Assembly (NCBI GenBank): GCA_963706385.1
Contig: OY970153.1
Coordinates: 2,542,001-2,606,000, forward strand
Direction of reading: 5' to 3'
Source: Poindextera sp963706385
Lineage (GTDB): Bacteria > Pseudomonadota > Alphaproteobacteria > Caulobacterales > Caulobacteraceae
DNA: 64,000 nt
This document shows positions 1-9,966 of this stretch, piece by piece. Position 1 is the stretch's first letter. Each line of letters starts with the position of its first letter. Made by a program: the position numbers and the translations under genes. Under the pieces are notes generated by a model that was given only the letters and a program-made list of their open reading frames with translations, did not search any database and was not told where the DNA came from.

Positions 1-61
1 GTTCAAGTAGGGGCGGCGAGGCGGAAATCGTAAACGCGGGGTTAACCCGCTCGCGGCCAAG

Positions 62-1291
62 ATGGGCTTTCAGCATCACGCCGGTCCGATGAGCCAAGCC
101 GCGCCCCATTCCGCCTCCCCCGCCGCCGAGCCGGCGCCGCCCAGCGTCTCAAAGGCGCGGAGGGCGCTGCTCAAGCGTCTGGCCGATCTGGTCTGCCTGC
201 CCTCCAGCCGGGTCAACGCCTTCGAACGGGCGATAACCGCCGACATCCTGGTCGAGATGCTGCGCGAGGCCGAAGTCGACGAGCGGGCCCGCGTCGCCCA
301 CCGCCTGGCCGTGCTGACCGAACCGCCGCCGGTGCTCGCCCGGCTGCTGCTGCGCGACGTCATCCAGGTCTCGCGCGACTTTCTGGAGAACTGCCCCTCG
401 CTCAGCGACACCGACCTGGTGGACTGCGCGCGCCACGCCAGCCCGGAGCACCGGCGGTTGATCGCCCATCGTCGCGTGGTGTCGGACGTGGTCAGCGAGG
501 CGCTGGTCGAGGCGATGGAGATCCCGGTGATCGAGGCGCTGCTGCGCAACGACCAGGCGCGGCTGTCGGGCGATTCCGTCGAGGCCCTGGTCGCGGCGAC
601 CCGCGAGCACCCCCGCCTGATCCGGCTGCTGCTGCATCGGCGCGAGTTGCGCCCATCGCACGCTTATGTCCTGTTCTGGTGGGCCGACGCCGATGCGCGC
701 CGCGCGATCCTCCAACGCTTCGCCGTCTCGCGCGAGGTGCTGCAGGAGGCGGCCGGCGACGTGTTTCCCATGGCCGCGCGCGAGAACTGGGCCGATCCCC
801 TGTCGCGCAAGGCCCTGCAGTTCATCGAACGACGCCAGCGCAACCGTGAGGCGCTCGCCAAGAGTCCCTACGCCAGTCTGGACGACGCCATCCTCGCCGC
901 GGAAGGCGGAATGACCCGCGAACTGGCCGAGGAGATCGCCTATCTGGCGGGCCTGAAGCCGGTCACCGGGGCCAAGATATTCAATGATCCCGGCGGCGAG
1001 CCGCTCGCCATCCTGTGCAAGGCCACCGGCCTGCCCAAGAGCGCGCTGCGCTCGCTGTGGCGCGGCCTGGAGCGGCGCGAGACCGATTCATCCAACGCGG
1101 TGTGGCCGGCTTTCGAGCGGGTGTTGATCACCTATGACATGATCGCCGTCGATCGCGCCCAGACGGTGCTGCGATACTGGAACTGGTCCTTGTCCTGGAC
1201 CCCGACGCCGGATTCGCCGCGGGCGGTCAGCGAGGGCGACGAGCGCGGACTCGACGCGTTTTCCCCGCTCCAGCGGCCGGCGCTCGGTTGA
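62..1291 (+). CDS. DUF2336 domain-containing protein
   Basis: A 409-residue soluble protein without signal peptide or membrane segment. It is almost wholly alpha-helical and rich in Leu, Ala, Arg and Glu. From about residue 85 short helical units containing LL, RR and HRR patterns recur (for example RLIAHRRVVSDVVSEALV near 145-162), which is the pattern of the DUF2336 family common in Caulobacterales and relatives. The molecular function of the family is unknown to me. A paralogue lies at 8870-9961 on the other strand. The start at 62 has no clear Shine-Dalgarno; ATG 89 (protein beginning MSQAAP) is a plausible alternative. A TTAA inside a GGGTTAACCC palindrome lies about 20 bases upstream, and a GAATC follows the stop at 1299. 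Family assignment is fairly secure; start and role are not. Confidence 0.75.
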   Translation: MGFQHHAGPMSQAAPHSASPAAEPAPPSVSKARRALLKRLADLVCLPSSRVNAFERAITADILVEMLREAEVDERARVAHRLAVLTEPPPVLARLLLRDVIQVSRDFLENCPSLSDTDLVDCARHASPEHRRLIAHRRVVSDVVSEALVEAMEIPVIEALLRNDQARLSGDSVEALVAATREHPRLIRLLLHRRELRPSHAYVLFWWADADARRAILQRFAVSREVLQEAAGDVFPMAARENWADPLSRKALQFIERRQRNREALAKSPYASLDDAILAAEGGMTRELAEEIAYLAGLKPVTGAKIFNDPGGEPLAILCKATGLPKSALRSLWRGLERRETDSSNAVWPAFERVLITYDMIAVDRAQTVLRYWNWSLSWTPTPDSPRAVSEGDERGLDAFSPLQRPALG

Positions 1292-1357
1292 GTTCGTCGA
1301 ATCGCCCTCCCGCCGCCGGGCTTGACGGGGCGTTTTCGCTTGCCAGGGATTTCTCGG

Positions 1358-1404
1358 TTAAGCGATAGTGAATCATTGTGATTCCAATCGCTTGTTAAGG
1401 AATC
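1358..1404 (+). promoter_or_regulatory. Putative CtrA/CcrM-controlled promoter of the PAS_5 gene
   Basis: TTAA-N7-TGAA at 1358-1372 matches the CtrA box TTAA-N7-TTAA at 7 of 8 positions. CcrM-type GANTC sites lie at 1370-1374 (GAATC, overlapping the right half of the box), 1380-1384 (GATTC) and 1400-1404 (GAATC); a fourth is at 1299-1303. A Shine-Dalgarno AAGGA at 1397-1401 precedes ATG 1410. The letters are seen directly; control by CtrA, GcrA or methylation is inferred from Caulobacter promoters. Confidence 0.5.
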
Positions 1405-1409
1405 CGTCG

Positions 1410-1901
1410 ATGATGGCCCAAACGGGCGGCCCCGCGACGGCGGTGCGGGCGCACGAAGAGATTTTCGCCTATTGGGCGTCGCGCCGTCAGGGCGCGCGGT
1501 TGCCCGGCCGCGCGAGCATCCATCCGGAACATTTCAAGCGCCACCTGCCGACCGTCAGCCTGATCGACGTTCAGCACGAGCCGCGCGCGTACCGCCTGCG
1601 GCTGGCCGGCACCGGCCTCTACGGCGTCTATGGGCGCGAGATCACCGGCCGCACGCTGGAAGAGGTCTACAACGCCGCCGCGGTCGACTACTGGCGCGCC
1701 GAGCTGGACAAGGTGGTCGAGCAGCGAAGGCCCGGCGTCGGGGTGCATAATTTGGCCTGGCGCGGGGCCGGGCATCTGTCGGTGCTGTGGTTGCGTTTGC
1801 CGCTGGCCCGCAACGGCCAGGACGTCGATATGATCCTCGGCTACGACGCGATTCTCGGCGTGCAGGGCGATGGCGCGGTCAGCGGCATCCGCGCCGCCTG
1901 A
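1410..1901 (+). CDS. Single-domain PAS_5 (MopJ-type) protein
   Basis: About 163 residues forming a single PAS_5-type domain with no output domain, signal peptide or membrane segment. The fold is suggested by the opening helix (HEEIFAYWASRR), RLPGRASIHPEHFKRHLP, the strand PRAYRLRLAGTGLYGVYGREITG and a conserved LYGVYGREITGRTLEEV core. In Caulobacter a protein of this class, MopJ, is polarly localised and acts on the DivJ/PleC/CtrA circuitry; whether this is the orthologue cannot be told here, but a DivJ-like kinase is encoded two genes away. I prefer ATG 1410 to the longer frame from 1368 because AAGGA lies 8 bases before it and the upstream stretch carries the promoter-like sites. ATG 1413 is an equally close alternative. 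Confidence 0.7.
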   Translation: MMAQTGGPATAVRAHEEIFAYWASRRQGARLPGRASIHPEHFKRHLPTVSLIDVQHEPRAYRLRLAGTGLYGVYGREITGRTLEEVYNAAAVDYWRAELDKVVEQRRPGVGVHNLAWRGAGHLSVLWLRLPLARNGQDVDMILGYDAILGVQGDGAVSGIRAA

Positions 1902-1947
1902 AACGCCCGGCGCCGGCCCCAAGCGAAGCGGTTCGCGCGGTTCGCGG

Positions 1948-2415
1948 CTAAACCGTTTTTTCCGCGGAGCCCGCGCCTGATTCGCCAGACAAGGCCCGCG
2001 CCGACTCGGCGTCCCGGCGGATGCGTTCGACCATCGAGAACAGGCCGTTCGAGCGCTGGGCGGACAGGGCCGCCTTCAGGCCCAGCCGCTCGAAGCCCGC
2101 CCGCGCGTCGAACGCGAGGATCTCCTCGGCGCCGCGCCCGGAATACAGCCGAAGCAGGATCGCGATCAGCCCGCGCACGATGTGGGCGTCGGAATCGCCG
2201 CGAAAGGCCAGGGTTCCGCCCGGCCCCGGCTCGGCGACCAGCCAGACCTGGCTGGCGCAGCCGCGGACCCTGTTGGCGTCGGAGCGTTCCGCCTCGCTCA
2301 GCGGGGCGAGTCCGCGGCCGAGGTCGATGACATGGCGGTAGCGCTCCTCCCAGTCGCCCAGAAGGTCGAACTCGGCGGCGAGGTCGTCCAGCTCATCGAG
2401 GATGGATCCGGTCAT
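1948..2415 (-). CDS. sufE: SufE family cysteine desulfurase sulfur acceptor
   Basis: A 155-residue protein with the SufE fold signatures: N-terminal helices (LDELDDLAAEFDLL), a DWEERYRHVIDLG segment and the sulfur-accepting cysteine in RGCASQVW at about residue 53. SufE takes persulfide sulfur from the cysteine desulfurase SufS and passes it to the SufBCD scaffold for Fe-S cluster assembly in the cytoplasm. Length is typical of alphaproteobacterial stand-alone SufE proteins. The other suf genes are not in this window. The gene is divergent from the DivJ-like kinase, with 200 bases between the two starts. CsdE is a possible alternative name, but in alphaproteobacteria SufE is the usual assignment. 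Confidence 0.88.
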   Translation of the reverse strand: MTGSILDELDDLAAEFDLLGDWEERYRHVIDLGRGLAPLSEAERSDANRVRGCASQVWLVAEPGPGGTLAFRGDSDAHIVRGLIAILLRLYSGRGAEEILAFDARAGFERLGLKAALSAQRSNGLFSMVERIRRDAESARALSGESGAGSAEKTV

Positions 2416-2576
2416 GGCCGCTCGCGGGGATAGTCCATCGCCTGCACTTATGCGGCCCGGGTCCGAAGGGCAATGTCGCCGGCCGGCCGTCGCGGGCCGC
2501 GCCGCGCTTGGCGTCTGGCCGCGCTTGTCCCCAATCCGTCCCCCGCGAGGTCATCGCGCGACGAGCGAGAGCGCTC

Positions 2577-2602
2577 GCCTAGCGGCGCGCGCGCCGCTAG
2601 GC
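2577..2602. promoter_or_regulatory. 26-base perfect palindrome immediately upstream of divJ
   Basis: Positions 2577-2602 form an uninterrupted palindrome: the half GCCTAGCGGCGCG is followed directly by its reverse complement. It ends 13 bases before the divJ ATG at 2616. A smaller inverted repeat, GCGAG-N4-CTCGC at 2565-2578, abuts it. No Shine-Dalgarno is visible between palindrome and start. It could be a protein-binding operator or a 5'-leader structure affecting translation. Nothing else is recognised in the 2416-2615 gap. Confidence 0.6.
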
Positions 2603-2615
2603 TGTCGCCCCACCG

Positions 2616-4327
<1,712 letters not shown>

Positions 4328-4337
<10 letters not shown>

Positions 4338-5245
4338 TCGGCGGCCAGAAAGGCGCGGCCGGCGGCGAAATCGCCGACCTCGAAATAGGCGGTGCGCACC
4401 TGATCGCCTCCGGCTCCGGCGAAGACGAAATCGACCGCCACCGCCTCGCGCGGATCGAGCGCCGCCAAGCTGGCGACCGCGGCCTTGGGAAAGCGGAAGG
4501 CGACGCCGGCGCGCGCCCCCGCCGGCAGCAGCAGCTCGTCGGCTTCGCCGCGCGCCTCCGGCAGGAAGGCGGCGGTCGCCGAGCGCGGCGGCATCCGCGC
4601 GGGCAGCGGCAGTACGGCTCCAGGGGTGGCGCGGATCCGGTTCAGGAACGGTTCGGGCGCCAGCGAGCGGTCGCGCAGCACCAGCCGCGCGGTATAGGGC
4701 TGGGCCTGGTCGGGGAAGCTGGCCACGCTCAGGAACAGGCTCGGACCGTCGCGGCCGGCTAGGCCGAGCACCGCGCTGGCCGCGCCGAACCGGGTGGTCT
4801 GCGACAGCTTCCAGACCGCATGCCGCAGGGGCGCGGCGCGCTCGGCTGTCCAGTCGGCGGTGTCGCCGGGAAAGCTCATCCGCCGCAGTTTGCTGTAGCT
4901 GGCGAAAGCCGCGCGCACCCGCCCGGCGGCGGTGATGATGTCCGGCGAATCGCACGCCGCCGCGCCGGCGCGGGCCTGGGCGCGCTGAGCCGCCTGATCC
5001 AGCGCCGCGTCGCGCGCGCCCGACCGCAGCGCCGCCCCATGCGCCTGGGCCTCGGCCGAGGCCAGGGCCGAAGCCAACTCGGGGCTGAACAGATGACAGC
5101 GGTCGTCGGCGGCGAGCATCACCGCGCGCTCGTAATAGACGTCGATGGCGGCGGCGCGGGCCCCGGGCGCGGCGAGCGACAGCCCCAGCCCGAGCGCGAG
5201 GGCGGTCATCGGGCCGGCGCGGCGGGCTGGGCTTGGGCTCGGCAT
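4328..5245 (-). CDS. Exported protein of unknown function
   Basis: 305 residues. The N-terminus is a signal peptide: positive residues (ARRAG), a hydrophobic core (MTALALGLGLSLAAPG) and a probable signal peptidase I cut after ARA near residue 32. The mature part is Ala-rich, has helices around 35-100 with single cysteines at about 49 and 98 that could pair in the periplasm, and a beta-rich second half. I recognise no enzyme motif. It is transcribed towards divJ, overlaps its 3' end by ten bases, and is divergent from the DUF1491 gene. The signal peptide and full-length open frame make it a credible gene; the family is not recognised. Confidence 0.65.
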
Positions 5246-5252
5246 ATGGATC

Positions 5253-5288
5253 GAATCACTCGTGTTGGGCGCGGGACACGCTAGAATC
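5253..5288. promoter_or_regulatory. Two GANTC sites in a divergent intergenic region
   Basis: The 84 bases between the divergent starts at 5245 and 5330 hold GAATC at 5253-5257 and 5284-5288. GANTC sites in promoters can make transcription depend on CcrM methylation in Caulobacterales. No clear CtrA box or sigma-70 hexamers are seen. GGAG near 5317 serves as ribosome-binding site for the rightward gene. Confidence 0.3.
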
Positions 5289-5329
5289 CAGCCGCGCGTC
5301 TTTCGAGACGGTTATCGGAGGCTTCGCCC

Positions 5330-5662
5330 GTGCAGCTGTCGACCGACGTCTGGGTCGCCGCCCTGATCCGCCGGGCCGAGTTGGCGGGCGCTTTTCCGGT
5401 GGTGGCGCGCAAGGGCGACGCGCGGGCCGGCAGCGTGCTGGTCAAGGCGCTGAACCGGCGCGCGGGGACCGCGCGGCTGTTCGCCGAGGCCACGCGGGGC
5501 GACGGCGAGCGGGTGTGGATGCAGCCGGCGGCCTCGACCGTCGAGGTCGACCTCGACGCCTACATCGCCCGCGCCGCCCGGATCGATCCGGACCTCTGGG
5601 TGGTCGAGATCGACGACACCGAGGGCCGGCATTTCCTGACCGAGCCGGTGGAGGGGGGCTAA
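5330..5662 (+). CDS. DUF1491 family protein
   Basis: A 110-residue cytoplasmic protein starting with GTG, with GGAG about ten bases upstream. It has the family's features: VWVAALIRRAELAGAFPVVARKG at residues 6-28, an acidic ELDAYI-like helix (VDLDAYIARAARIDPDLWVVEIDD) and a C-terminal phenylalanine (HFLTEP). DUF1491 proteins are small alphaproteobacterial proteins without an assigned function. The gene lies 43 bases before prfC on the same strand and could be co-transcribed with it. Confidence 0.75.
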   Translation: MQLSTDVWVAALIRRAELAGAFPVVARKGDARAGSVLVKALNRRAGTARLFAEATRGDGERVWMQPAASTVEVDLDAYIARAARIDPDLWVVEIDDTEGRHFLTEPVEGG

Positions 5663-5705
5663 GGCCGCGTGACAGCGCCCCGCGTCCGGGCTATCGCGCG
5701 GCGCC

Positions 5706-7307
5706 ATGAGCACCACCTCCCCCGCCGCCGAGGCCGCGCGCCGCCGCACCTTCGCGATCATCTCCCATCCGGACGCGGGCAAGACCACCCTGACCGAGAA
5801 CCTGCTGCTGGCCGGCGGGGCGATCCGCGCGGCCGGGGCGGTGCGCGCGCGCGGCGAGCAGCGGCGCACCCGTTCGGACTGGATGAAGATCGAGCGCGAG
5901 CGCGGCATTTCGGTCTCGGCCAGCGTGATGACCTTCGACCACGCCGGCCTAATGTTCAACCTGCTGGACACCCCCGGCCACGAGGACTTCTCGGAGGACA
6001 CCTACCGCACCCTGACCGCGGCCGACGCGGCGGTGATGGTGTTGGACGCGGCCAAGGGCATCGAGCCCCAGACGCTGAAGCTGTTCGAGGTCTGCCGCCT
6101 GCGCGACATCCCGATCGTCACCTTCATCAACAAGATGGACCGCGAGGCGCGCGATCCGTTCGAGCTGCTGGACGAGATCGCCGCCAAGCTGGCGCTGGAT
6201 CCCGCTCCGCTCTACTGGCCGGCCGGTTCGGGCGGGCGCTTCAAGGGGGTGTTGGACCTGCGCGGCCAGCGGTTCCTGCCCTACGCCAAACGCGCCTCGG
6301 ACGACACCGAGGGCCATCCGGGGCCGGTGGCGTTCAACTCCAACGCCATCGCCCGCTTCCTCGATCCGGACGAGCGGGACGAGGTCGAGGAGGGCGCCAT
6401 GCTGGTGCGGGAGGCGGCCAAGCCGTTCGACCCCCAGGCCTTCCTCGAAGGCCACATGACCCCGGTCTTCTTCGGCGCGGCCCTGCGCCACTTCGGCGTC
6501 GACGAGCTGTTGGAGGGCCTGGGCGCCTACGCCCCGCCGCCCAAGCCGGTCAAGGCCCTGCGCGGCGGCGAGGAGACCCATGTCGCGCCGGGCGACGCCG
6601 AGGTCTCCGGCTTCGTGTTCAAGGTCCAGGCCAACATCGACCCCAACCACCGCGACCGCATCGCCTTCCTGCGCCTGTGCTCGGGCGAGTTCCGGCGCGG
6701 CATGAAGCTGAAGGTGCAGAACACCGGCCGGCAGATTTCGGTCAACGCCCCGGTGATGTTCTTCGCCTCCGACCGCGAGTTGGCCGAGGACGCCTTCGCC
6801 GGCGACGTCATCGGCATCCCCAACCATGGGGTCTTGAGGGTCGGCGACAGCCTGTCGGAGACCGGTCAGCTGCGGTTCGCGGGCCTGCCGAATTTCGCTC
6901 CGGAAATCCTCCGCCGGGTGCGGGTCACCGATCCGCTAAAGGCCAAGCACCTGAAGAAGGCGCTGGAGGGCCTGGCCGAGGAGGGGGTGACTCAACTGTT
7001 CCGCCCGAACATCGGGGCCGACTTCGTCGTCGGCGCGGTGGGACAACTTCAGTTCGAGGTGATGGCGGATAGGCTGGCCGGGGAATACGGCCTGGACGTG
7101 GTGTTCGAGGCCGCCCCCTATTCCGAGGCCCGCTGGCTGGGCGGCTCGCGCGACGCGGTCGAGGACTTCGCCGCCAAGCATCGCTCAGCGATGGCCCAGG
7201 ACATCGACGGGGGTCCGGTGTTCCTGGCCAAGTCGAGCTGGGAGATCGGCTATGTTGGCGAGCGGTTCCCGGACGTGGAGTTTCAGCGGACGAAAGAACG
7301 GGGGTAG
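5706..7307 (+). CDS. prfC: Peptide chain release factor 3
   Basis: A 533-residue translational GTPase. G1 is SHPDAGKTTLTE (~21-32), followed by the RF3-type switch I with RGISV, G3 DTPGHEDFSEDTYRTL, and G4 NKMD. Domain II and the RF3 C-terminal domain follow (FRPNIGADFVVGAVGQLQFEV). The DTPGHEDFSEDTYR sequence distinguishes RF3 from EF-G and from TypA/LepA. RF3 helps recycle class I release factors from the ribosome after termination. Length matches the family (about 525-530). The ATG at 5706 gives the canonical N-terminus. Confidence 0.95.
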   Translation: MSTTSPAAEAARRRTFAIISHPDAGKTTLTENLLLAGGAIRAAGAVRARGEQRRTRSDWMKIERERGISVSASVMTFDHAGLMFNLLDTPGHEDFSEDTYRTLTAADAAVMVLDAAKGIEPQTLKLFEVCRLRDIPIVTFINKMDREARDPFELLDEIAAKLALDPAPLYWPAGSGGRFKGVLDLRGQRFLPYAKRASDDTEGHPGPVAFNSNAIARFLDPDERDEVEEGAMLVREAAKPFDPQAFLEGHMTPVFFGAALRHFGVDELLEGLGAYAPPPKPVKALRGGEETHVAPGDAEVSGFVFKVQANIDPNHRDRIAFLRLCSGEFRRGMKLKVQNTGRQISVNAPVMFFASDRELAEDAFAGDVIGIPNHGVLRVGDSLSETGQLRFAGLPNFAPEILRRVRVTDPLKAKHLKKALEGLAEEGVTQLFRPNIGADFVVGAVGQLQFEVMADRLAGEYGLDVVFEAAPYSEARWLGGSRDAVEDFAAKHRSAMAQDIDGGPVFLAKSSWEIGYVGERFPDVEFQRTKERG

Positions 7308-7360
7308 GTTTCCACGCCGATCCATCGCGCGACCGCAAGATTTCGCGTCTGACGAGAATA

Positions 7361-7392
7361 TTAACCATATATTAATATTAACCACTTGTTAA
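7361..7392 (+). promoter_or_regulatory. Two perfect tandem CtrA-type boxes
   Basis: TTAA-N7-TTAA occurs twice without a mismatch: 7361-7375 (spacer CCATATA) and 7378-7392 (spacer CCACTTG), separated by two bases and shifted by 17. This is the strongest AT-rich island in the first 40 kb. It lies between the prfC stop at 7307 and the start at 7483, so it should serve the downstream gene. TTAA-N7-TTAA is the established binding motif of the CtrA response regulator; actual binding is inferred. Confidence 0.75.
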
Positions 7393-7482
7393 ACCGCGTG
7401 GCTCCGGCTTTGCTGGGGGGAAGGCGAAGACCCGCCGGGCTGTTCCGGCGTGGGACGCCTTTCGCCTCGGAGCTGTCATCGC

Positions 7483-8856
7483 ATGTTCGAATTCGGCCGG
7501 CGGTTGCGCCGCTGGTTTGGCGCCGAACCGACGCCCGCGCTGTTCCGGGACGGACTGACCGGGGGCGACGGCGCGCTTCTGGAGCTGCTTGAGTTGAACC
7601 TGCTGCGCGCCGAGGTCCGCGCGGCGGACATCGCCGCCGGCCGGGTCAGCGCCAGGGACCGCCCCCAGCGTCAGCTCGAGGCGGCCATCGCTTGGCGCGA
7701 GACCGCCCGCCGCACCGGCGATCCAGCCTTCCTGCGCAAGGCCGCGGCCTATGCCGAACAGGCCGCCGCCGGCTTCGGGCGCGAGGCGCGGCCGCGCCGC
7801 TGGGCCGCCGCGCGCTGCGAGCAGGCCCTGGCCGCGATGACCGGGGCCGTGCTGTTCGGCGACGAGGGTCTGAACGCGGCGGCCAACCTCGCCCTGATCG
7901 AGGCGCAGCGGGCCGCCGGCGCCGCCCTGCCAGGGGTGACGGCTCAGGCCGGCCGGGCCGCGATCGAGGCGCGCGGGGTGATCGCCTCGGGCGACCGCGA
8001 GGCCGCGCTTCGGGCCGCTGGCGCCTTCGAGGCGCCGATCCGGGCGCTGGAGGGCTATGCCCGGCGCGGCGGGGCGGCGGCCAGGCTCGTGGTCGCCGGC
8101 GCGCGGGCCGATCGCGCCGAATTCTTGAGCGCCTGCGGGATGCGGCTGAAGGACCCGCTGCTGCTGCGCATGGCGCTGGACGGGCTGAGCCGGGCGGGCG
8201 AAGGACTTGACCCGGCCTATGAGCCGCTGACCTGGGCGCGGGTGGCCATTGCCCACGGCCAGGCGCGCGCGGCGTTGGGCGAGCTGGACGGCGAGGTCGC
8301 CGAGATTTCCGAGGCGGTGGGCGGCCTGGTGACCGTGCTGGAGCAGCTCGGCCGCGACCACAGCCCGCTGGACTGGGTCCAGGCGCAGCTCGCGCTGGGC
8401 GGCGCGCTCAGGATGCTGGGCGACGCGAGCGATGCGGCGCGCGCCTTCGACCAGGCGCTGGGTTGCTATGATCGGGCGCTGATGGTGCTGGCCGATCAGC
8501 CGATGCTGCCGTTGCGGGCGGTCGCGGCGCACGAACGCGTCTCCTGCCTGGTCCGCCGGGCCGAGCTGACCCGCGACCTGGGGGGCTTGGCCGACGCCGA
8601 ATCCTCGCTGCGGGTCGAGCTGTCTCTGGCCGATCCGGCCAAGGACCCGGTGACCTGGGCCGTGCGCCAGCTCAGCTACGCCCAGATTTGCGAGGCGCGC
8701 GCGGCGATCACCGGGCGCGAGAGCGCCTCGGGGTCGGCCGTCGACCTGGCGCTGTCGACGGCGCTGGACGTGTTCTCGGAACGGGGCCTGCGCGGCCTCG
8801 CCGACGTGGCCGCGCGCGGGCTGGAGCGGATGCGGGTCCGCTCGTCGCAGACCTAG
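7483..8856 (+). CDS. Helical-repeat (TPR-like) protein of unknown function
   Basis: 457 residues, cytoplasmic, Ala- and Leu-rich and predicted almost entirely helical. Paired helices resembling tetratricopeptide units recur, with W/A/Y spacing clearest at about 260-400 (YEPLTWARVAIAHGQARAALGEL, PLDWVQAQLALGGALRMLGD, DAARAFDQALGCYDRAL). No catalytic motif is visible, so a scaffold or protein-interaction role is likely but unproven. ATG 7483 (protein MFEFGRRLRRWFG) is chosen because GGAG at 7469-7472 sits ten bases upstream; an in-frame GTG at 7450 is less likely. The promoter region has two perfect CtrA boxes, so the gene is a candidate cell-cycle-regulated member of the CtrA regulon. Its stop is 13 bases from the convergent DUF2336 gene. 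Confidence 0.7.
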   Translation: MFEFGRRLRRWFGAEPTPALFRDGLTGGDGALLELLELNLLRAEVRAADIAAGRVSARDRPQRQLEAAIAWRETARRTGDPAFLRKAAAYAEQAAAGFGREARPRRWAAARCEQALAAMTGAVLFGDEGLNAAANLALIEAQRAAGAALPGVTAQAGRAAIEARGVIASGDREAALRAAGAFEAPIRALEGYARRGGAAARLVVAGARADRAEFLSACGMRLKDPLLLRMALDGLSRAGEGLDPAYEPLTWARVAIAHGQARAALGELDGEVAEISEAVGGLVTVLEQLGRDHSPLDWVQAQLALGGALRMLGDASDAARAFDQALGCYDRALMVLADQPMLPLRAVAAHERVSCLVRRAELTRDLGGLADAESSLRVELSLADPAKDPVTWAVRQLSYAQICEARAAITGRESASGSAVDLALSTALDVFSERGLRGLADVAARGLERMRVRSSQT

Positions 8857-8869
8857 CTTAAAGACGCGA

Positions 8870-9961
8870 TCAGGCGGCGGCGACGTCGCCGATCTGCCGG
8901 CGCATGCGCCAGAAGCGGATCGTGCGGCAGGCCGAATCGCGCGGCAGGTCGGAATAGAGCTTACCGTACTCGCCCGCCCGGCCCATGGCGTCGGCCTCCT
9001 GGCCCAGCATCAGCACCGCGAAGGTCAAGAACAGCGAACGGTCGAAGTCCGCCGCCTTGCAGACGATGGCCAGGGCGTCCAGCTCGCGGCGCTCCAGGAT
9101 CCGGCGGGCGGTGTGGAAGTCGATCTCGGCCATCTCCGACAGGGCGACCAGGAATTTGGTGGTCTCGCCATTACGCAGGAACGCGGTCAGGGCGGCCGGC
9201 CCGATCCCGCCCTTGGCTCTCAATTCGCTCACCGCGGCCTCGGCCTCGGCGTAGTCGTCGGGCAGCGCGCCGTGGCGGGCCGCCACGCGCTTGCGACCGG
9301 CGGCGAGCGCGGCCTCTAGCGCATCCGGATTGACCGCGGCGTTCTTTTCCAGGATTCGGTCACGCAGCTGGGATTCGACCACGAAATACATCTCGTTGAG
9401 CAGGTCCACCGGCAGCGACCGGCGGTCGATCACCACCTGGTGCAGATCGGGATTGGCCGCGGCGCGGTCGACCGCGGCCTCGTGCGCGGCTCTGGACAGC
9501 TCCGCGCGATCATTGGCCAACAGCACCGACAAGGTGGTGTCGTCGCCGCGCTCGACGATGGCGTCGGAGACCGCTTCGGACACGCTCTCGCGCCGGCTGA
9601 TCGCGCGCAGATGGCCCTGGCCGCGGGTGTGGGCGACGCGCAACAGGTCATCCTCGGTGAGCGCCCGCGAGCGCGTCAGCACCGGCTCGGCCACGGCGAT
9701 GCTGTCGCCCGCCAGATGCGTCAGCAGCTTGCGTGGCGCGGCTTCGGCGCCGGCCATCCGATCGGACAACTCGGCCTTGACCGCCTCTTCCATCTCGCCG
9801 GCGAGCTGGCTGAGCACGTCGTCGAACAGCGCCATCTCGGCGGCGCGTCGCGGCGGCGCGGCGAAGAACAGATCGGTGACCACGCGCAGGAGTTCGCGCC
9901 GACGCTCGCTCGACGGTTCGTTGGCCAGGGTGATCAGGTCGTGAATCTTGCTGTCGGACAT
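8870..9961 (-). CDS. DUF2336 domain-containing protein (second copy)
   Basis: A 363-residue helical cytoplasmic protein, MSDSKIHDLITLANEPSSER at its N-terminus. It has DUF2336-type repeats: LLTHLAGDSIAVAEPVLTRS, DLLRVAHTRGQGHLRAIS, VSEAVSDAIVERGDD, VIDRRSLPVDLLNEMYF. The C-terminal part (FLRNGETTKFLVALSEMA, LDALAIVCKAADF) closely resembles the corresponding part of the first DUF2336 protein (PLAILCKATGLPKS). The open frame runs upstream to 10297, but ATG 9961 is chosen because upstream codons give an Arg-rich sequence and overlap the better-supported exported protein. It is five bases downstream of that gene, so the two probably form an operon. Function is unknown. Confidence 0.8.
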   Translation of the reverse strand: MSDSKIHDLITLANEPSSERRRELLRVVTDLFFAAPPRRAAEMALFDDVLSQLAGEMEEAVKAELSDRMAGAEAAPRKLLTHLAGDSIAVAEPVLTRSRALTEDDLLRVAHTRGQGHLRAISRRESVSEAVSDAIVERGDDTTLSVLLANDRAELSRAAHEAAVDRAAANPDLHQVVIDRRSLPVDLLNEMYFVVESQLRDRILEKNAAVNPDALEAALAAGRKRVAARHGALPDDYAEAEAAVSELRAKGGIGPAALTAFLRNGETTKFLVALSEMAEIDFHTARRILERRELDALAIVCKAADFDRSLFLTFAVLMLGQEADAMGRAGEYGKLYSDLPRDSACRTIRFWRMRRQIGDVAAA

Positions 9962-9966
9962 GGACG

